From contig NZ_CAJIMS010000001.1 in NCBI RefSeq assembly GCF_905175375.1, positions 1,984,001-2,048,000 on the forward strand: a stretch of DNA of 64,000 nt, in the 5' to 3' direction. The notes beneath the pieces are model-generated. The model ran no database searches and had not been told where the DNA came from. It saw only the letters and a list, made by a program, of their open reading frames with translations. Made by a program: the position numbers and the translations under genes. Source of the DNA: Chryseobacterium aquaeductus. Its GTDB lineage: Bacteria > Bacteroidota > Bacteroidia > Flavobacteriales > Weeksellaceae. Below are positions 17,245 to 25,744 of the stretch, in pieces (the stretch's first letter is position 1; each line of letters opens with the position of its first letter).

Positions 17245-18297
17245 TTAATCAACCGAAGAAAGCTTCCTCAGCCTTTTTTCTATGGCAAGATTATTTTTTA
17301 AAGCTAAAAATCCCTCTTTGATATCCAAATAAGGAAAACCGGTTTCGTGATTTTGTCTGCTGATTTTTGCCATGATGTTCCAGTGTTTTGTGATTTCTTT
17401 CCATGCAAAAAATAAGGAATGTTTCGGGTCGTACATATGCGTTGGTTCGCTTTTAGCACCGTTTATTTCTATGATTGTAAAGCTTTTACCTTCTTGCAGA
17501 AGTTCCGGATTTTCAAACATTACATCTAATCTTCCAAAATAAAAACCGTTGACTTGGATGCATATTTCATTTATTTTTTGTTCTAATTTTTCGGTAACGT
17601 CACTCGAAATATCAATGAATTTTGCTCCTCTGGTATGACTTCCAAACGGAATGAGAATAATTTCCTCATTTTCAGGGATTGTTTTCTGCATCTCGCTTCC
17701 CATTTTTTGTTCTATGGCTTTGATTTGGAATGCGCTTCTGGGATTTTTCATTACCAGTTCTCTCAACGTTTTTTTACCGTTTCCTTTTACCGAGAGAAAT
17801 TCTTTTTTTACCATTCCTGTGATTTTTCCCTTTTTCTCGTCAGGAAATCTGTGGTAAAAAATGCCGACTTCATTCTGATAATTTATTTTCTCCTGAATCA
17901 AAAAATCACAATCAATGTTGTTCTGATAATCTTCCAGCTCATTTAAATCTTCTAGCTGAACAACGCCTAAACCTTTCAAACCGATATTTGGTTTTACGAT
18001 AACGGGGAAGTTGATACTTTTTGATTTTAATTCAAATAAAATTTCCTGAAATGAAGTTTTTGAGGAAGCAAAAATCGTTTTCGGAATCCAGTTTTCGGGA
18101 ATCAGATCGTAAATTTCTTTTTTACTTTCCATCGCCATTCCGCCGTATTTAATGGAAGGATTTGCACCGTGGAAAAACAAAAGCGTTCTTGCTTTCCACG
18201 CACAGTACAGCCAAACCGGAAAAAGTGGTAAATAAATTGAAAAAGTTGACCAATATTCCCAATGTGTAAGTTTATGAAGGCGATGTTTGAGTTTCAT
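17245..18297 (-). CDS. ATP-grasp family protein
   Basis: A 350-residue protein with an ATP-grasp fold. The N-terminal part has one hydrophobic stretch (~17-36). The ATP-binding core follows: FPVIVKPNIGLKGLGV (~115-130, the P-loop-like Lys/Gly loop) and the metal-binding end FEN...FTIIEINGA (~278-295, D/E-x-N type). Family members ligate a carboxylate to an amine, but the substrate is not evident. It overlaps the NRDE gene by 4 bp, so the two are co-translated in one operon. Confidence 0.8.
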   Translation of the reverse strand: MKLKHRLHKLTHWEYWSTFSIYLPLFPVWLYCAWKARTLLFFHGANPSIKYGGMAMESKKEIYDLIPENWIPKTIFASSKTSFQEILFELKSKSINFPVIVKPNIGLKGLGVVQLEDLNELEDYQNNIDCDFLIQEKINYQNEVGIFYHRFPDEKKGKITGMVKKEFLSVKGNGKKTLRELVMKNPRSAFQIKAIEQKMGSEMQKTIPENEEIILIPFGSHTRGAKFIDISSDVTEKLEQKINEICIQVNGFYFGRLDVMFENPELLQEGKSFTIIEINGAKSEPTHMYDPKHSLFFAWKEITKHWNIMAKISRQNHETGFPYLDIKEGFLALKNNLAIEKRLRKLSSVD

Positions 18298-18980
18298 TTC
18301 ACGGGAATTTTTTCAGGTGTTGAATATTCTTTGAATCTATCGTAATGTTTCAGTGTCATTTCATTAGCAATAACGAGCTGTGTCGTACTGATGGTTTGTA
18401 TCGTATTTTGTCTTTTGATGGTAATTCCGTTTTCCAAATCATTAGTTTTTTGATGGTGGAAATCCCAAATTGTTTCTTCAGAAATCGTCTCGTTTTTGAG
18501 AAATTCTTTAAAAATTTGTTTCCTTTTTTCTCTTGCCGATTCATCATATAATGTTGCGGAAGACCAAATGTATGAACGATTATTGTCTAATATTTTGAAA
18601 TGTTTTTCAGCTCCTTCCCAACGAAATTCTGCCAATTGATTTTCTTGGAAAATGACTAGTGTGAAAGGTTCAATATTTTGCAAATCAATGAATTGTAAGG
18701 CATTGAATATATTTTCTTTCGTAATTAAATCCAAAACAATCAGACCTCTGCTTTTTCGGTATTCTGCTTCTCTTTGATGATTTTCAAAAGCTCCGTTTAA
18801 TAAAATAATGGCATTTCCACTTTCTGAGACCGCAAACCAAGTTCCGTTTTTGGCGGCATCTTTCGGATAAAAAACACCTTTTTCCTGATTAATTTCCTGA
18901 GCAGAACGATTGGGTTTTTCGTCCCGGTTAGAAGTCAGAACAATTTTATCTTTTAGTGGAAAATACGTTACAGTACACAT
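18294..18980 (-). CDS. NRDE (TANGO2-like) family protein
   Basis: A 228-residue protein that opens M-C-T-V-T-Y and has the family-naming tetrad NRDE at 18-21. Cys2 would become the N-terminal nucleophile after Met removal if the protein acts as an Ntn-type hydrolase, which is the inferred fold of this family. The eukaryotic relative TANGO2 is linked to heme or lipid handling. Neighbours are an ATP-grasp gene (4-bp overlap) and a DinB gene 2 bp upstream. Confidence 0.88.
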   Translation of the reverse strand: MCTVTYFPLKDKIVLTSNRDEKPNRSAQEINQEKGVFYPKDAAKNGTWFAVSESGNAIILLNGAFENHQREAEYRKSRGLIVLDLITKENIFNALQFIDLQNIEPFTLVIFQENQLAEFRWEGAEKHFKILDNNRSYIWSSATLYDESAREKRKQIFKEFLKNETISEETIWDFHHQKTNDLENGITIKRQNTIQTISTTQLVIANEMTLKHYDRFKEYSTPEKIPVK

Positions 18981-18982
18981 TT

Positions 18983-19492
18983 TTAATTTAGATTTTGAGT
19001 TTCTCTGTATTGAATCGTTGAAGGCGCAATTCCAAAATTTTTGTTGAGTAAATGACTTATTTTAATTTCGTTAAAAGCCACTTTTATCAATGCCTGATGA
19101 TGAATGCAGTGCTCAATATTGTACAAAAGCTCACGAAAGAAATTGGTCGGAATTTCCAAAGAAATAGTTCCCACCGTCTGATTGATTATCAAATTTTTGT
19201 TGGGTAAATTAATGCCGGCAAGTATTTCGGAAATAATCTGTATCGCTTTTTCAGGATTTTTTTCTAATTCCAGATTTCTTTGTCTATCGTCATAATTAAT
19301 CTGATTGGTATGATAAGAATTCAGTAAAACTTCTAAAAACTCAATAATGTGTCTCGTGTGTCCACCAATGGTAGAACCGTCTAAAGATGGAATTTGATGA
19401 GTATATATTTCCGGTGAAATTTTCCGTAGTAAATCTTGTTGCTCATTAAGAATCTCGTGCAAGATTGCATAAACTGACTCGTCTCTGTTCAT
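18983..19492 (-). CDS. DinB-like four-helix protein
   Basis: A 169-residue protein of the DinB/YfiT fold. Putative metal-binding histidines occur in GGHTRHIIEF (~45) and in IEHCIHHQALIK (~130-140), the three-His pattern of the family. Relatives in bacillithiol producers transfer that thiol to electrophiles, and bshB1 in this window shows the thiol is probably made here. It is packed with 2-3 bp spacings between the DoxX-like and NRDE genes. Function beyond fold is inferred. Confidence 0.82.
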   Translation of the reverse strand: MNRDESVYAILHEILNEQQDLLRKISPEIYTHQIPSLDGSTIGGHTRHIIEFLEVLLNSYHTNQINYDDRQRNLELEKNPEKAIQIISEILAGINLPNKNLIINQTVGTISLEIPTNFFRELLYNIEHCIHHQALIKVAFNEIKISHLLNKNFGIAPSTIQYRETQNLN

Positions 19493-19495
19493 ACT

Positions 19496-19855
19496 TTATT
19501 TTTTTTTAAATTTAAATAAAAGAATCACACAAAAAACAAGAACGGTAAGCGCGAGATAAAATAATTTTCCGCCATCGTCATTGGTGTCAATGCCTAATAT
19601 GAATAAGTGTGAAGCTATAGCTCCAAGCATCGTAAAAAATCCTAAAATAGCTCCCCAAAAAGTGGTTTTCGGATTCAGTATCAAAACTGCTGTGAAAAGT
19701 TCCAAAATACCGGAAAAAATTCTTCCAAAAGGTTCTGCGTGAAGCTTAGAAAAAATAGCGACAGAGTCTGGATGTGCCGTAAATTTGAAGAATAAAGTTT
19801 GCAGTAAAATAATGGCAGGAATTAATCGTAATGCCCAATTGATATAGTTTTTCAT
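19496..19855 (-). CDS. DoxX-like small membrane protein
   Basis: A 119-residue protein with four hydrophobic segments (~7-24, 43-60, 66-87, 96-115) and the DoxX-type pattern 'FGRIFSGILELFTAVLIL' in the second helix. Members accompany redox and thiol proteins, but their chemistry is undefined. First gene of a tightly packed operon with DinB, NRDE and ATP-grasp genes; no clear promoter was recognised in the 97-bp gap before it. Confidence 0.8.
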   Translation of the reverse strand: MKNYINWALRLIPAIILLQTLFFKFTAHPDSVAIFSKLHAEPFGRIFSGILELFTAVLILNPKTTFWGAILGFFTMLGAIASHLFILGIDTNDDGGKLFYLALTVLVFCVILLFKFKKK

Positions 19856-19952
19856 ATGTAGATTTTATTGTTTTTAAAGGTCATATGTTATCGCTACATC
19901 TTCATCGGTGTTTGCTTGCAAATTCGTTAATGGCGATTTCATATTTGTATAA

Positions 19953-20384
19953 TTATTTTTTCTCAAGTAAAGCGTAAGAAAATAAATGATCGAACTGTTG
20001 ACAATGAACGACCGCATACTTATACTCATCGAAATTTACCGGGCTTGTGAAAGTGTAGGTTTGTCCGCCGTTCACAGATTTCAGTTTTCCTAAAGAAACA
20101 AATTGCGATGGTTGCTGTTCTTTACTCACATAAACGTACAAATCCGGACCATTGCTAACCGTGAAACCATCATTAAAAACCAAAGTAAAAGTTCCGTCTT
20201 TTTGATAAATTTCAGCTTTTCCGTTGACGTTGTTTCCGTAAGGACCTTGCATAAAGTTTCCGGAATATTTTAACGTAGCATTTTCAGGAGCCATTTCCAT
20301 TAAATCTTCTGTTGCGGTGCTTTCTCTGATGCAGGATGTCATTAAAAATGCAACGATAACTGTAGTAAAAATTGTTTTAAACAT
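19953..20384 (-). CDS. DM13-domain lipoprotein
   Basis: A 143-residue protein with a lipoprotein signal (lipobox L-M-T-S-C, Cys18). Residues ~35-140 form a DM13 domain: the GPDLYVYVS strand and the near-C-terminal VHCQQFDHLFSYALL with the family's single conserved cysteine. DM13 domains have been proposed to act in extracellular electron transfer or cytochrome-like redox chemistry. Last gene of the tlpA/AhpC-YHS-OMP run, 39 bp after the outer-membrane protein gene. Confidence 0.85.
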   Translation of the reverse strand: MFKTIFTTVIVAFLMTSCIRESTATEDLMEMAPENATLKYSGNFMQGPYGNNVNGKAEIYQKDGTFTLVFNDGFTVSNGPDLYVYVSKEQQPSQFVSLGKLKSVNGGQTYTFTSPVNFDEYKYAVVHCQQFDHLFSYALLEKK

Positions 20385-20423
20385 GATTTCTAAAATTTTG
20401 AAGGTTAAAAAAATAATGATAAA

Positions 20424-21338
20424 CTAGAATCTTATTCTGTATTCTACATTGGCAATAAAACTTCTCGTCAATCCATCGGGTCTGGATTTTCTTACAAGGA
20501 AAGGAACGCCCAAATTAAGCTGAAGTCCATTTCTTCCGTTGATTTCGTAATCCAGATAAACATTTCCGTTCAGTGTGAGTCCTTTTGAATTATTAATTTC
20601 TAATTCTACATTGTTTTGATTAGTAAAACGGTCGTTTTTCAAATGGTAAATTGGCAAAATACTTGGCGTAATTCTTAGTTTGGAATTAATCAGCAAAGGA
20701 TAGGAAACTCTCAGCAAAACATCGCCGCTTCTTTGGAATTTACTGGTGGATAAAAATCCTCTCAACGCCGAACTTGCAGGATATTGTGATGCCAAAAACT
20801 GATTCTCATTCTGTGTTAACGGTTGTTGAAGAGCGGCAACCAACTGTATTTTTTTAATTTCGTAACCCACTCCTACAATCAAATCAAGCGTTCCTAAACT
20901 TGATTGATAATCCATTGGCAACGGTAGATTGTTCTTAGAGTTTCCCGCATCTGACAAAGGAATCTTTGCGCCTAATGTAAATTTTAGTTTTTCGTTGGCT
21001 TTATAATTGGCGTTCAAAAACAAATCAGAAAGTCCGAAAGTAGAAACATCGTTTCCGTTTTGCGCCAAAGTGGTCAGTTTTGCATCAACTCCAAATTTTT
21101 CTCCAAGTTGTCTGTTGTATTCTACGTAATTTCCAAAAACAGAAATCGAATTATCTGCTTTGCCAAAGAAAATCCCGGTTTTAATCTGATTATGGTAAGT
21201 TTTGATGCTGTCGTTATTATTCGGCTGAAAACTGCTAACCGTACAAAACCCAGCATCACTGCATCCTTGTGCAATTAAATAATTATTTTGCAGAAGTAGT
21301 AAAAATGCTGTTCCCAAGAAAATTTTAAGTGTTTTCAT
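20424..21338 (-). CDS. Predicted outer-membrane beta-barrel protein
   Basis: A 304-residue protein with a signal peptide (1-23, ...LLLLQNNYLIAQ). The mature protein is built of alternating amphipathic strands ('GIFFGKADNSISVFGNYVEYN', 'LDLIVGVGYEIKKIQLVAAL') and ends in an aromatic C-terminal strand (FIANVEYRIRF), as expected for an outer-membrane barrel. Two N-terminal cysteines (CSDAGFC) follow the cleavage site. The transported substrate is unknown. It sits between the YHS and DM13 genes. Confidence 0.75.
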   Translation of the reverse strand: MKTLKIFLGTAFLLLLQNNYLIAQGCSDAGFCTVSSFQPNNNDSIKTYHNQIKTGIFFGKADNSISVFGNYVEYNRQLGEKFGVDAKLTTLAQNGNDVSTFGLSDLFLNANYKANEKLKFTLGAKIPLSDAGNSKNNLPLPMDYQSSLGTLDLIVGVGYEIKKIQLVAALQQPLTQNENQFLASQYPASSALRGFLSTSKFQRSGDVLLRVSYPLLINSKLRITPSILPIYHLKNDRFTNQNNVELEINNSKGLTLNGNVYLDYEINGRNGLQLNLGVPFLVRKSRPDGLTRSFIANVEYRIRF

Positions 21339-21359
21339 AATTTTAATTTTTAATGAGGA

Positions 21360-21809
21360 TTAATTGGTCAGTTTTTTCCAGTTTTGGTCGGCGCTTTTCT
21401 TTAGTTTTGATTCGTTCTTATTCCAGGAAGTAAGGGTGTTGTTGAAAAATTTATTGTAGAACAAATGGGTTTTTCCGTCAATGATTTTAAAAGTTGTAGG
21501 ATTGATTTCCACTTTCTCACCATAATCTCCCAGTGCAAAAGCGCACCAGCCACCGTAAACAGGTTCGTATTTTTCAGGGTTTTTTCTCAGGAGTTCTTTG
21601 TTTTTTTCCGAAGAAGTATAATAAATGGCTCCGTTTACATTAACTGCCAATTCTTTTTTACCTTTTACCGCTTTTTTCTGTTCGATGTAGGAAACAGGAT
21701 CATACCCCTGAATTGCCAGTTTATTTTCTAAATTTCGGTGTTCTGTTTTTTGAGAAAATGCAAAAAAAGGAAGTACAAAAACGAGAATGAGTGTGAATAT
21801 GTTTTTCAT
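21360..21809 (-). CDS. YHS-domain exported protein
   Basis: A 149-residue protein with a signal peptide (1-19, ...FFAFSQ). The YHS domain covers ~30-95: GYDPVSYIEQKKAVKG, then 'YYTSSEKNKELLRKNPEKYEPVYGGWCAFAL' with its Y-G-G-W-C-A core. The residual C-terminus includes 'DGKTHLFYNKF'. YHS domains bind metal or heme-like ligands in several contexts. It starts 11 bp after the thioredoxin-fusion gene and is co-transcribed. Confidence 0.9.
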   Translation of the reverse strand: MKNIFTLILVFVLPFFAFSQKTEHRNLENKLAIQGYDPVSYIEQKKAVKGKKELAVNVNGAIYYTSSEKNKELLRKNPEKYEPVYGGWCAFALGDYGEKVEINPTTFKIIDGKTHLFYNKFFNNTLTSWNKNESKLKKSADQNWKKLTN

Positions 21810-21819
21810 AATTTTTTGA

Positions 21820-22782
21820 TTAAAGTTGTTTTAAAATGTCTTCTAATGAAGCTCTTTCTTTGTAATCAGGATTGAAATGTCTCCAGATTATTTCTTGATT
21901 TTCATCTAAAATGTAAGTGGCGGAAACCGGCAATCTTCCAGAATCATCGGAACGGCTTTTTTTGAAATCGTCTCCAAGATGTTTTTCGTAGAAATCAATC
22001 GTTTTCTTTTCTGGAGTATACAGCACATCAAAAAGTTCTGCAATTCTATAATTTTCATCATACAAAACAGAATACTGAGTTTTCGTTTTGCTGATGGTTT
22101 TCTCTATAAATTCAGGTTTTTCGGGAGAAATGATGACCAGTCTTGTATTTTTAGATTCTAATTCAGGCGCAAGATTTTGAAGGCTTTCGATGTATTTGTT
22201 ACAGTACGGACACCATTGTCCACGAATAAAAACCAAGACCGTTTTCTTTTTTTCTGCTGACAACGAGAAGTTTTTTTTAAATTGATCTTTTGCCGTAAAA
22301 TCAGGAATCATTTCGCCCACCATTTTCCCCTTCACTTCATCTAATTTCGGTGTTTCTTTATTTGTGGATTTCTTTTTAAGAACCGATTGTCCAACATTCA
22401 GAAATTGAGTTGCGTTGTAATATCCATATTCGTACTGCACCAATTCGCCGTTTTGGTCTAAGAAAAGAAAGGAAGGATAATTAACGATTTTAAATTTTTT
22501 GGCAAGTTCTGTTCCTTCTTTTTCAGCATCACTATAAAGACTGATGAAATTTTTATTGAAAAACTCTCCCAGTTCAGGATTCGGGAATGTATTCTTTTTC
22601 ATCAGTTTGCACGGGCCACACCAAGTGGTGTACAGATCGATGAAGATGAGTTTATTTTCCTGTTGTGCCAGTTTTTTGGCTTCTTCTAAATTTTTAGTCT
22701 GAAATTGGATTCCGGTTTTGCTTTGTCCATTCAACGAAATGGCAACTAAAAAGAAAAATGTATAAATTATTTTTGCGAACAT
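21820..22782 (-). CDS. Thioredoxin-peroxiredoxin fusion, exported
   Basis: A 320-residue protein with two redox modules. After a signal peptide (1-19) there is a thioredoxin domain with WCGPC (54-58) and cis-Pro in NYPSF (~103). Then comes a linker rich in Lys/Thr (~135-150) and an AhpC/TSA-type redoxin domain with WCPYC (190-194), a CxxC, in place of the lone peroxidatic Cys. It is probably a periplasmic or outer-envelope disulfide reductase/peroxidase pair on one chain. First gene after the sigma factor, 99 bp downstream; no housekeeping -7 element was seen. Confidence 0.88.
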   Translation of the reverse strand: MFAKIIYTFFFLVAISLNGQSKTGIQFQTKNLEEAKKLAQQENKLIFIDLYTTWCGPCKLMKKNTFPNPELGEFFNKNFISLYSDAEKEGTELAKKFKIVNYPSFLFLDQNGELVQYEYGYYNATQFLNVGQSVLKKKSTNKETPKLDEVKGKMVGEMIPDFTAKDQFKKNFSLSAEKKKTVLVFIRGQWCPYCNKYIESLQNLAPELESKNTRLVIISPEKPEFIEKTISKTKTQYSVLYDENYRIAELFDVLYTPEKKTIDFYEKHLGDDFKKSRSDDSGRLPVSATYILDENQEIIWRHFNPDYKERASLEDILKQL

Positions 22783-22801
22783 AAGATAAAGTATTTACTA
22801 T

Positions 22802-22810
22802 GAAGTTCCC
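22802..22810 (-). promoter_or_regulatory. Candidate ECF sigma -35 element
   Basis: GGGAACTTC on the minus strand contains the GAAC(TT) core common to ECF-sigma -35 boxes. A -10 would overlap the annotated ATG at 22782, so either the real start lies further in or the match is coincidental. Confidence 0.25.
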
Positions 22811-22881
22811 AAAAACAAAAAAAATCACCCAGTGAAAAGGTTATTTTTTTAATAATTTATTTAAAGCGTTGATAATCAGTT

Positions 22882-23436
22882 TTAAAAATTATCATCTTTT
22901 TTTATTTTCCGGATTTGTTCCACACATTTATGCTTTTGATTTTGCGCATTGTGTTTGCTGGAATACTTATATTTTTCCTGTATTTCATCAATGTTTTTAT
23001 TTTTCATAAAAATATCATGAATGAGGTTTTGGCAGTGTGTAGAGATTTCGTTGATGTAATCATTGAGTTTGTCCCAATAATCTCGCTCGTTTTCTATGGC
23101 TTGATTGATTTCTTCTTTGTTTTCAAAATAATAACTTTCATGCATTTCCACAAAAAAGTTTCGATTGCGAAGTTTTTTAAGCCATAGGTTTTTAGAAATT
23201 CCGGTAACGTAATTGGCAAGACAGGTGTAGGCTTTGAAATCGTCATCGTACAATTTCTCGTACAAAATGATCAACGCATCTTGAAAAACATCTTCTGCAT
23301 CTTCCAGATTCCCTTTATTAGCAAGAATGAATTTTCGGGTGTGTCCAAAATATTTTTTGTATAAAATACCAAAAGCAACGTTATTGTCTTTTTGAAAATC
23401 ATCAATTGCTAAAGTATTTGTTGTTCTTTTGTCCAT
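22882..23436 (-). CDS. ECF-type RNA polymerase sigma factor
   Basis: A 184-residue sigma-70-like protein. Region 2 spans ~20-90 with the hallmark DAEDVFQDALIILYEKL. Region 4 (~120-180) has the HTH 'NKNIDEIQEKYKYSSKHNAQNQKHKCVEQIRKI', a shortened C-terminal helix-turn-helix. No anti-sigma (FecR-like) gene is adjacent. It overlaps the 3' end of tilS by 28 bp on the same strand, so its expression is tied to tilS, and it precedes the redox operon it may control. Confidence 0.85.
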   Translation of the reverse strand: MDKRTTNTLAIDDFQKDNNVAFGILYKKYFGHTRKFILANKGNLEDAEDVFQDALIILYEKLYDDDFKAYTCLANYVTGISKNLWLKKLRNRNFFVEMHESYYFENKEEINQAIENERDYWDKLNDYINEISTHCQNLIHDIFMKNKNIDEIQEKYKYSSKHNAQNQKHKCVEQIRKIKKDDNF

Positions 23437-24740
23437 CTGATTTTAAGTGTTTTCTTTGTGTTTTTTAAAGCCATTAATCTTCTGTCCTGACGGAAAGGAA
23501 TAATTCCCAAAATAGTATTTTTTCCATCAATTAAAATCCAAATTCTTTGCTTTACTAAAATAGATAATTTTTCGTCCTTAAAAAACTTTGAAACTTTCTT
23601 TTTTCCCGAAAAACCAATCGGATAAAAAACGTCTCCTTCTTCTTTTTTGCGAAGCCTTAATGGAAAAGTCAATTTTTCAGCATCAAATTCCCATTCAAAT
23701 GTTTGGTTGATCTCTTCAGGATTCAAAATGGTTTCCGTAAGATTGATTTCCAAAATATTTTGATTAAGATCAAATACATTAGTTAAAATAATTTCTTCCT
23801 GATTTTCTTTTTTTAGATTTAATTGAATGAAAATCAGTTCATTTCGGTTAATTAAGATCTTGAATTCCTTAGAAAAGAAAGAACTTCCGGTTTCAGATTT
23901 GAAGATTTTTTTGATTTCTTCTTCCTTTTCAAAACCATATTTTTTTAAAATTTCAAATTTCACAAAATCACTTTCGAGATGAAGTTTTTCTTTATCGAAA
24001 ATTTTATTTTCGTGATGAGAAATAGAAATTCCGCTTTCAATTTCTTCAATCTTTTGCTGAACAAAATCTTTTGTCTGATTTAAATATGATAAAGATTTTT
24101 TAAAATTCTCCAAAAAATGATCATTCGTTTCCAAAAGTTTCGGAACCAATTCGTTACGGATTTTATTTCTTAAGTAATCACTTTTTTTATTGGAAAGATC
24201 TTCCCGAAATTCAATCTGATGTTCCTCAGCGAAATCGTAAATTTCTTCTTTAGAAAAATTCAAAAGCGGACGAAGAATTTTATTGTCGTTTGCAGGAATT
24301 CCACTCAGACCTTTTATTCCTGAAGCTTTAGATAAATTGATGACAAAAGTTTCCAACTGATCATTCAGATGATGTGCAGTCACTAAAAATTGTAAATTAT
24401 CTTTTTCCTTAATGTGCTTAAAGAAATTATAGCGAAGTTCTCTTGCCCAAATCTGAATAGAATTTTCAGGCTTATTATCATTTTCTGAAACTTCATATAA
24501 ATGAAATTTAATATCATTTTGAAAACAGAAATCTTCAACCATTTTTTGATCCGCATCAGAATCTTCTCCACGAAGTTTGTAATTCACATGCGCAATTTGG
24601 AAATTTAAACCTAAAGCCTTGAAAATAAAAGCCAAAACCATAGAATCTACACCGCCGCTAACTGCTAAAAGGTACGTCTGATTTTCAGGAAATTCTATAA
24701 GATTTTCGAGTTGTTTTTTTAAGCTTGATTTTTCCAGCAT
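23409..24740 (-). CDS. tilS: tRNA(Ile)-lysidine synthase
   Basis: Converts C34 of the tRNA(Ile) CAU anticodon to lysidine so it reads AUA. I start at the ATG at 24740 (443 residues): the upstream alternative at 24776 lies before the -7 element. The PP-loop is SGGVDS at 28-33, followed by the HVNYKLRGEDSDAD and TAHHLNDQ elements of the N-type synthetase domain. The C-terminal substrate-binding domain includes 'PLRLRKKEEGDVFYPIGFSGKKKVSKFFKD', which matches the family signature. Confidence 0.95.
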   Translation of the reverse strand: MLEKSSLKKQLENLIEFPENQTYLLAVSGGVDSMVLAFIFKALGLNFQIAHVNYKLRGEDSDADQKMVEDFCFQNDIKFHLYEVSENDNKPENSIQIWARELRYNFFKHIKEKDNLQFLVTAHHLNDQLETFVINLSKASGIKGLSGIPANDNKILRPLLNFSKEEIYDFAEEHQIEFREDLSNKKSDYLRNKIRNELVPKLLETNDHFLENFKKSLSYLNQTKDFVQQKIEEIESGISISHHENKIFDKEKLHLESDFVKFEILKKYGFEKEEEIKKIFKSETGSSFFSKEFKILINRNELIFIQLNLKKENQEEIILTNVFDLNQNILEINLTETILNPEEINQTFEWEFDAEKLTFPLRLRKKEEGDVFYPIGFSGKKKVSKFFKDEKLSILVKQRIWILIDGKNTILGIIPFRQDRRLMALKNTKKTLKIRWTKEQQIL

Positions 24741-24762
24741 GAGGCTTAGAATTTCTTTTGTA

Positions 24763-24770
24763 CAAAGATA
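24763..24770 (-). promoter_or_regulatory. -7 element of tilS
   Basis: TATCTTTG on the minus strand, 22 bp before the ATG at 24740. Confidence 0.5.
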
Positions 24771-24796
24771 AACCATATAATTAAAATGAATTTTCC

Positions 24797-24804
24797 TAAA
24801 TTTG
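24797..24804 (+). promoter_or_regulatory. -7 element of the OmpA-like gene
   Basis: TAAATTTG, 22 bp before the ATG at 24827. It forms a back-to-back pair with the tilS element. Confidence 0.5.
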
Positions 24805-24826
24805 GGTCGTCTAAAAAAGATTATTT

Positions 24827-25660
24827 ATGAAGATTATTAAAATTTTAGCAGTTTCTGCAATGGTGTTGGGTGTAACATCTTGTGTAAGTAAAAAACAGTA
24901 TGATGCATTGAGCGGCAACTACAAACAGTGTATCGAAAACATTGGTGAGAGACAAAGAGAAATTCAGGATCTGAAAGGTCAGAATTCTTCATTGACGGCA
25001 GAAAATAACTTATTAAAAAGCCAGCATGATGCTTTGAAATCATCTTTGGATGCATGTCTTTCTAATACTGGAAAAAGCTCTGCAAACATTGATAAATTGG
25101 TTGGAGAGATCAATTCATCCAATATGTATATCAAGCAGCTTATTTCATCGAATGCGAAAAACGACAGCTTAAATTTAGCTTTGTCAAACAAGTTGAAGAG
25201 ATCTTTGGATAACGTGACTGACGATGATGTTCAGGTAAAAGTATTGAAAGGTGTTGTTATGATTTCGCTTTCAGACAAAATGTTGTACAAAGTAGGAGAT
25301 TATAACGTTTTGCCGGCAGCTCAGGAAGTTCTTGGTAAAGTTGCAAAAGTGATCAACGATTACGATAAATATTCCGTATTGATCGAAGGTAACACAGATA
25401 ACTCTCCTTTGAGTTCTGCAAATGTACCTAGAGACAACTGGGATCTTTCTGCATTGAGAGGATCTTCAGTTGCAAAAGTGTTGCAAAGTCAGTTTGGTGT
25501 AGATCCTGCAAGAATCACAGCAGGTGGTCGTTCAGAATACAACCCGAAAGCAACAAACATGAGTGTTTCCGGAAGAGCTGAAAACAGAAGAACAGAAATC
25601 ATCATTATGCCTAAACTTGATGAGTTTATGAAATTGATGGATATCAATGCTAAAAAGTAA
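24827..25660 (+). CDS. OmpA-family lipoprotein with coiled coil
   Basis: A 277-residue protein with a lipoprotein signal (V-T-S-C, Cys19), a heptad coiled coil (~30-130) with QSHDAL-type leucine spacing, and a C-terminal OmpA/MotB peptidoglycan-binding domain (~150-265) containing LIEGNTDNSPLS, SALRGSSVAKVL and GGRSEYNPKATNMS...GRAENRRTEI. This is the standard Pal/OmpA-like anchor that ties the outer membrane to peptidoglycan. Single gene with a terminator about 20 bp past the stop. Confidence 0.93.
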   Translation: MKIIKILAVSAMVLGVTSCVSKKQYDALSGNYKQCIENIGERQREIQDLKGQNSSLTAENNLLKSQHDALKSSLDACLSNTGKSSANIDKLVGEINSSNMYIKQLISSNAKNDSLNLALSNKLKRSLDNVTDDDVQVKVLKGVVMISLSDKMLYKVGDYNVLPAAQEVLGKVAKVINDYDKYSVLIEGNTDNSPLSSANVPRDNWDLSALRGSSVAKVLQSQFGVDPARITAGGRSEYNPKATNMSVSGRAENRRTEIIIMPKLDEFMKLMDINAKK

Positions 25661-25677
25661 AAACTTGAGCATAAAAT

Positions 25678-25716
25678 TAAAAATAGATCCTGATGAAAAT
25701 CGGGATCTATTTTTTT
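25678..25716 (+). terminator. Terminator of the OmpA-like gene
   Basis: An AAATAGATCC / GGATCTATTT stem, extended inward with G-U pairing, ends in seven T residues, about 20 bp past the stop. Confidence 0.8.
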
Positions 25717-25744
25717 ATCTGAAATTTGGTTTAGGTTTTGTGGC

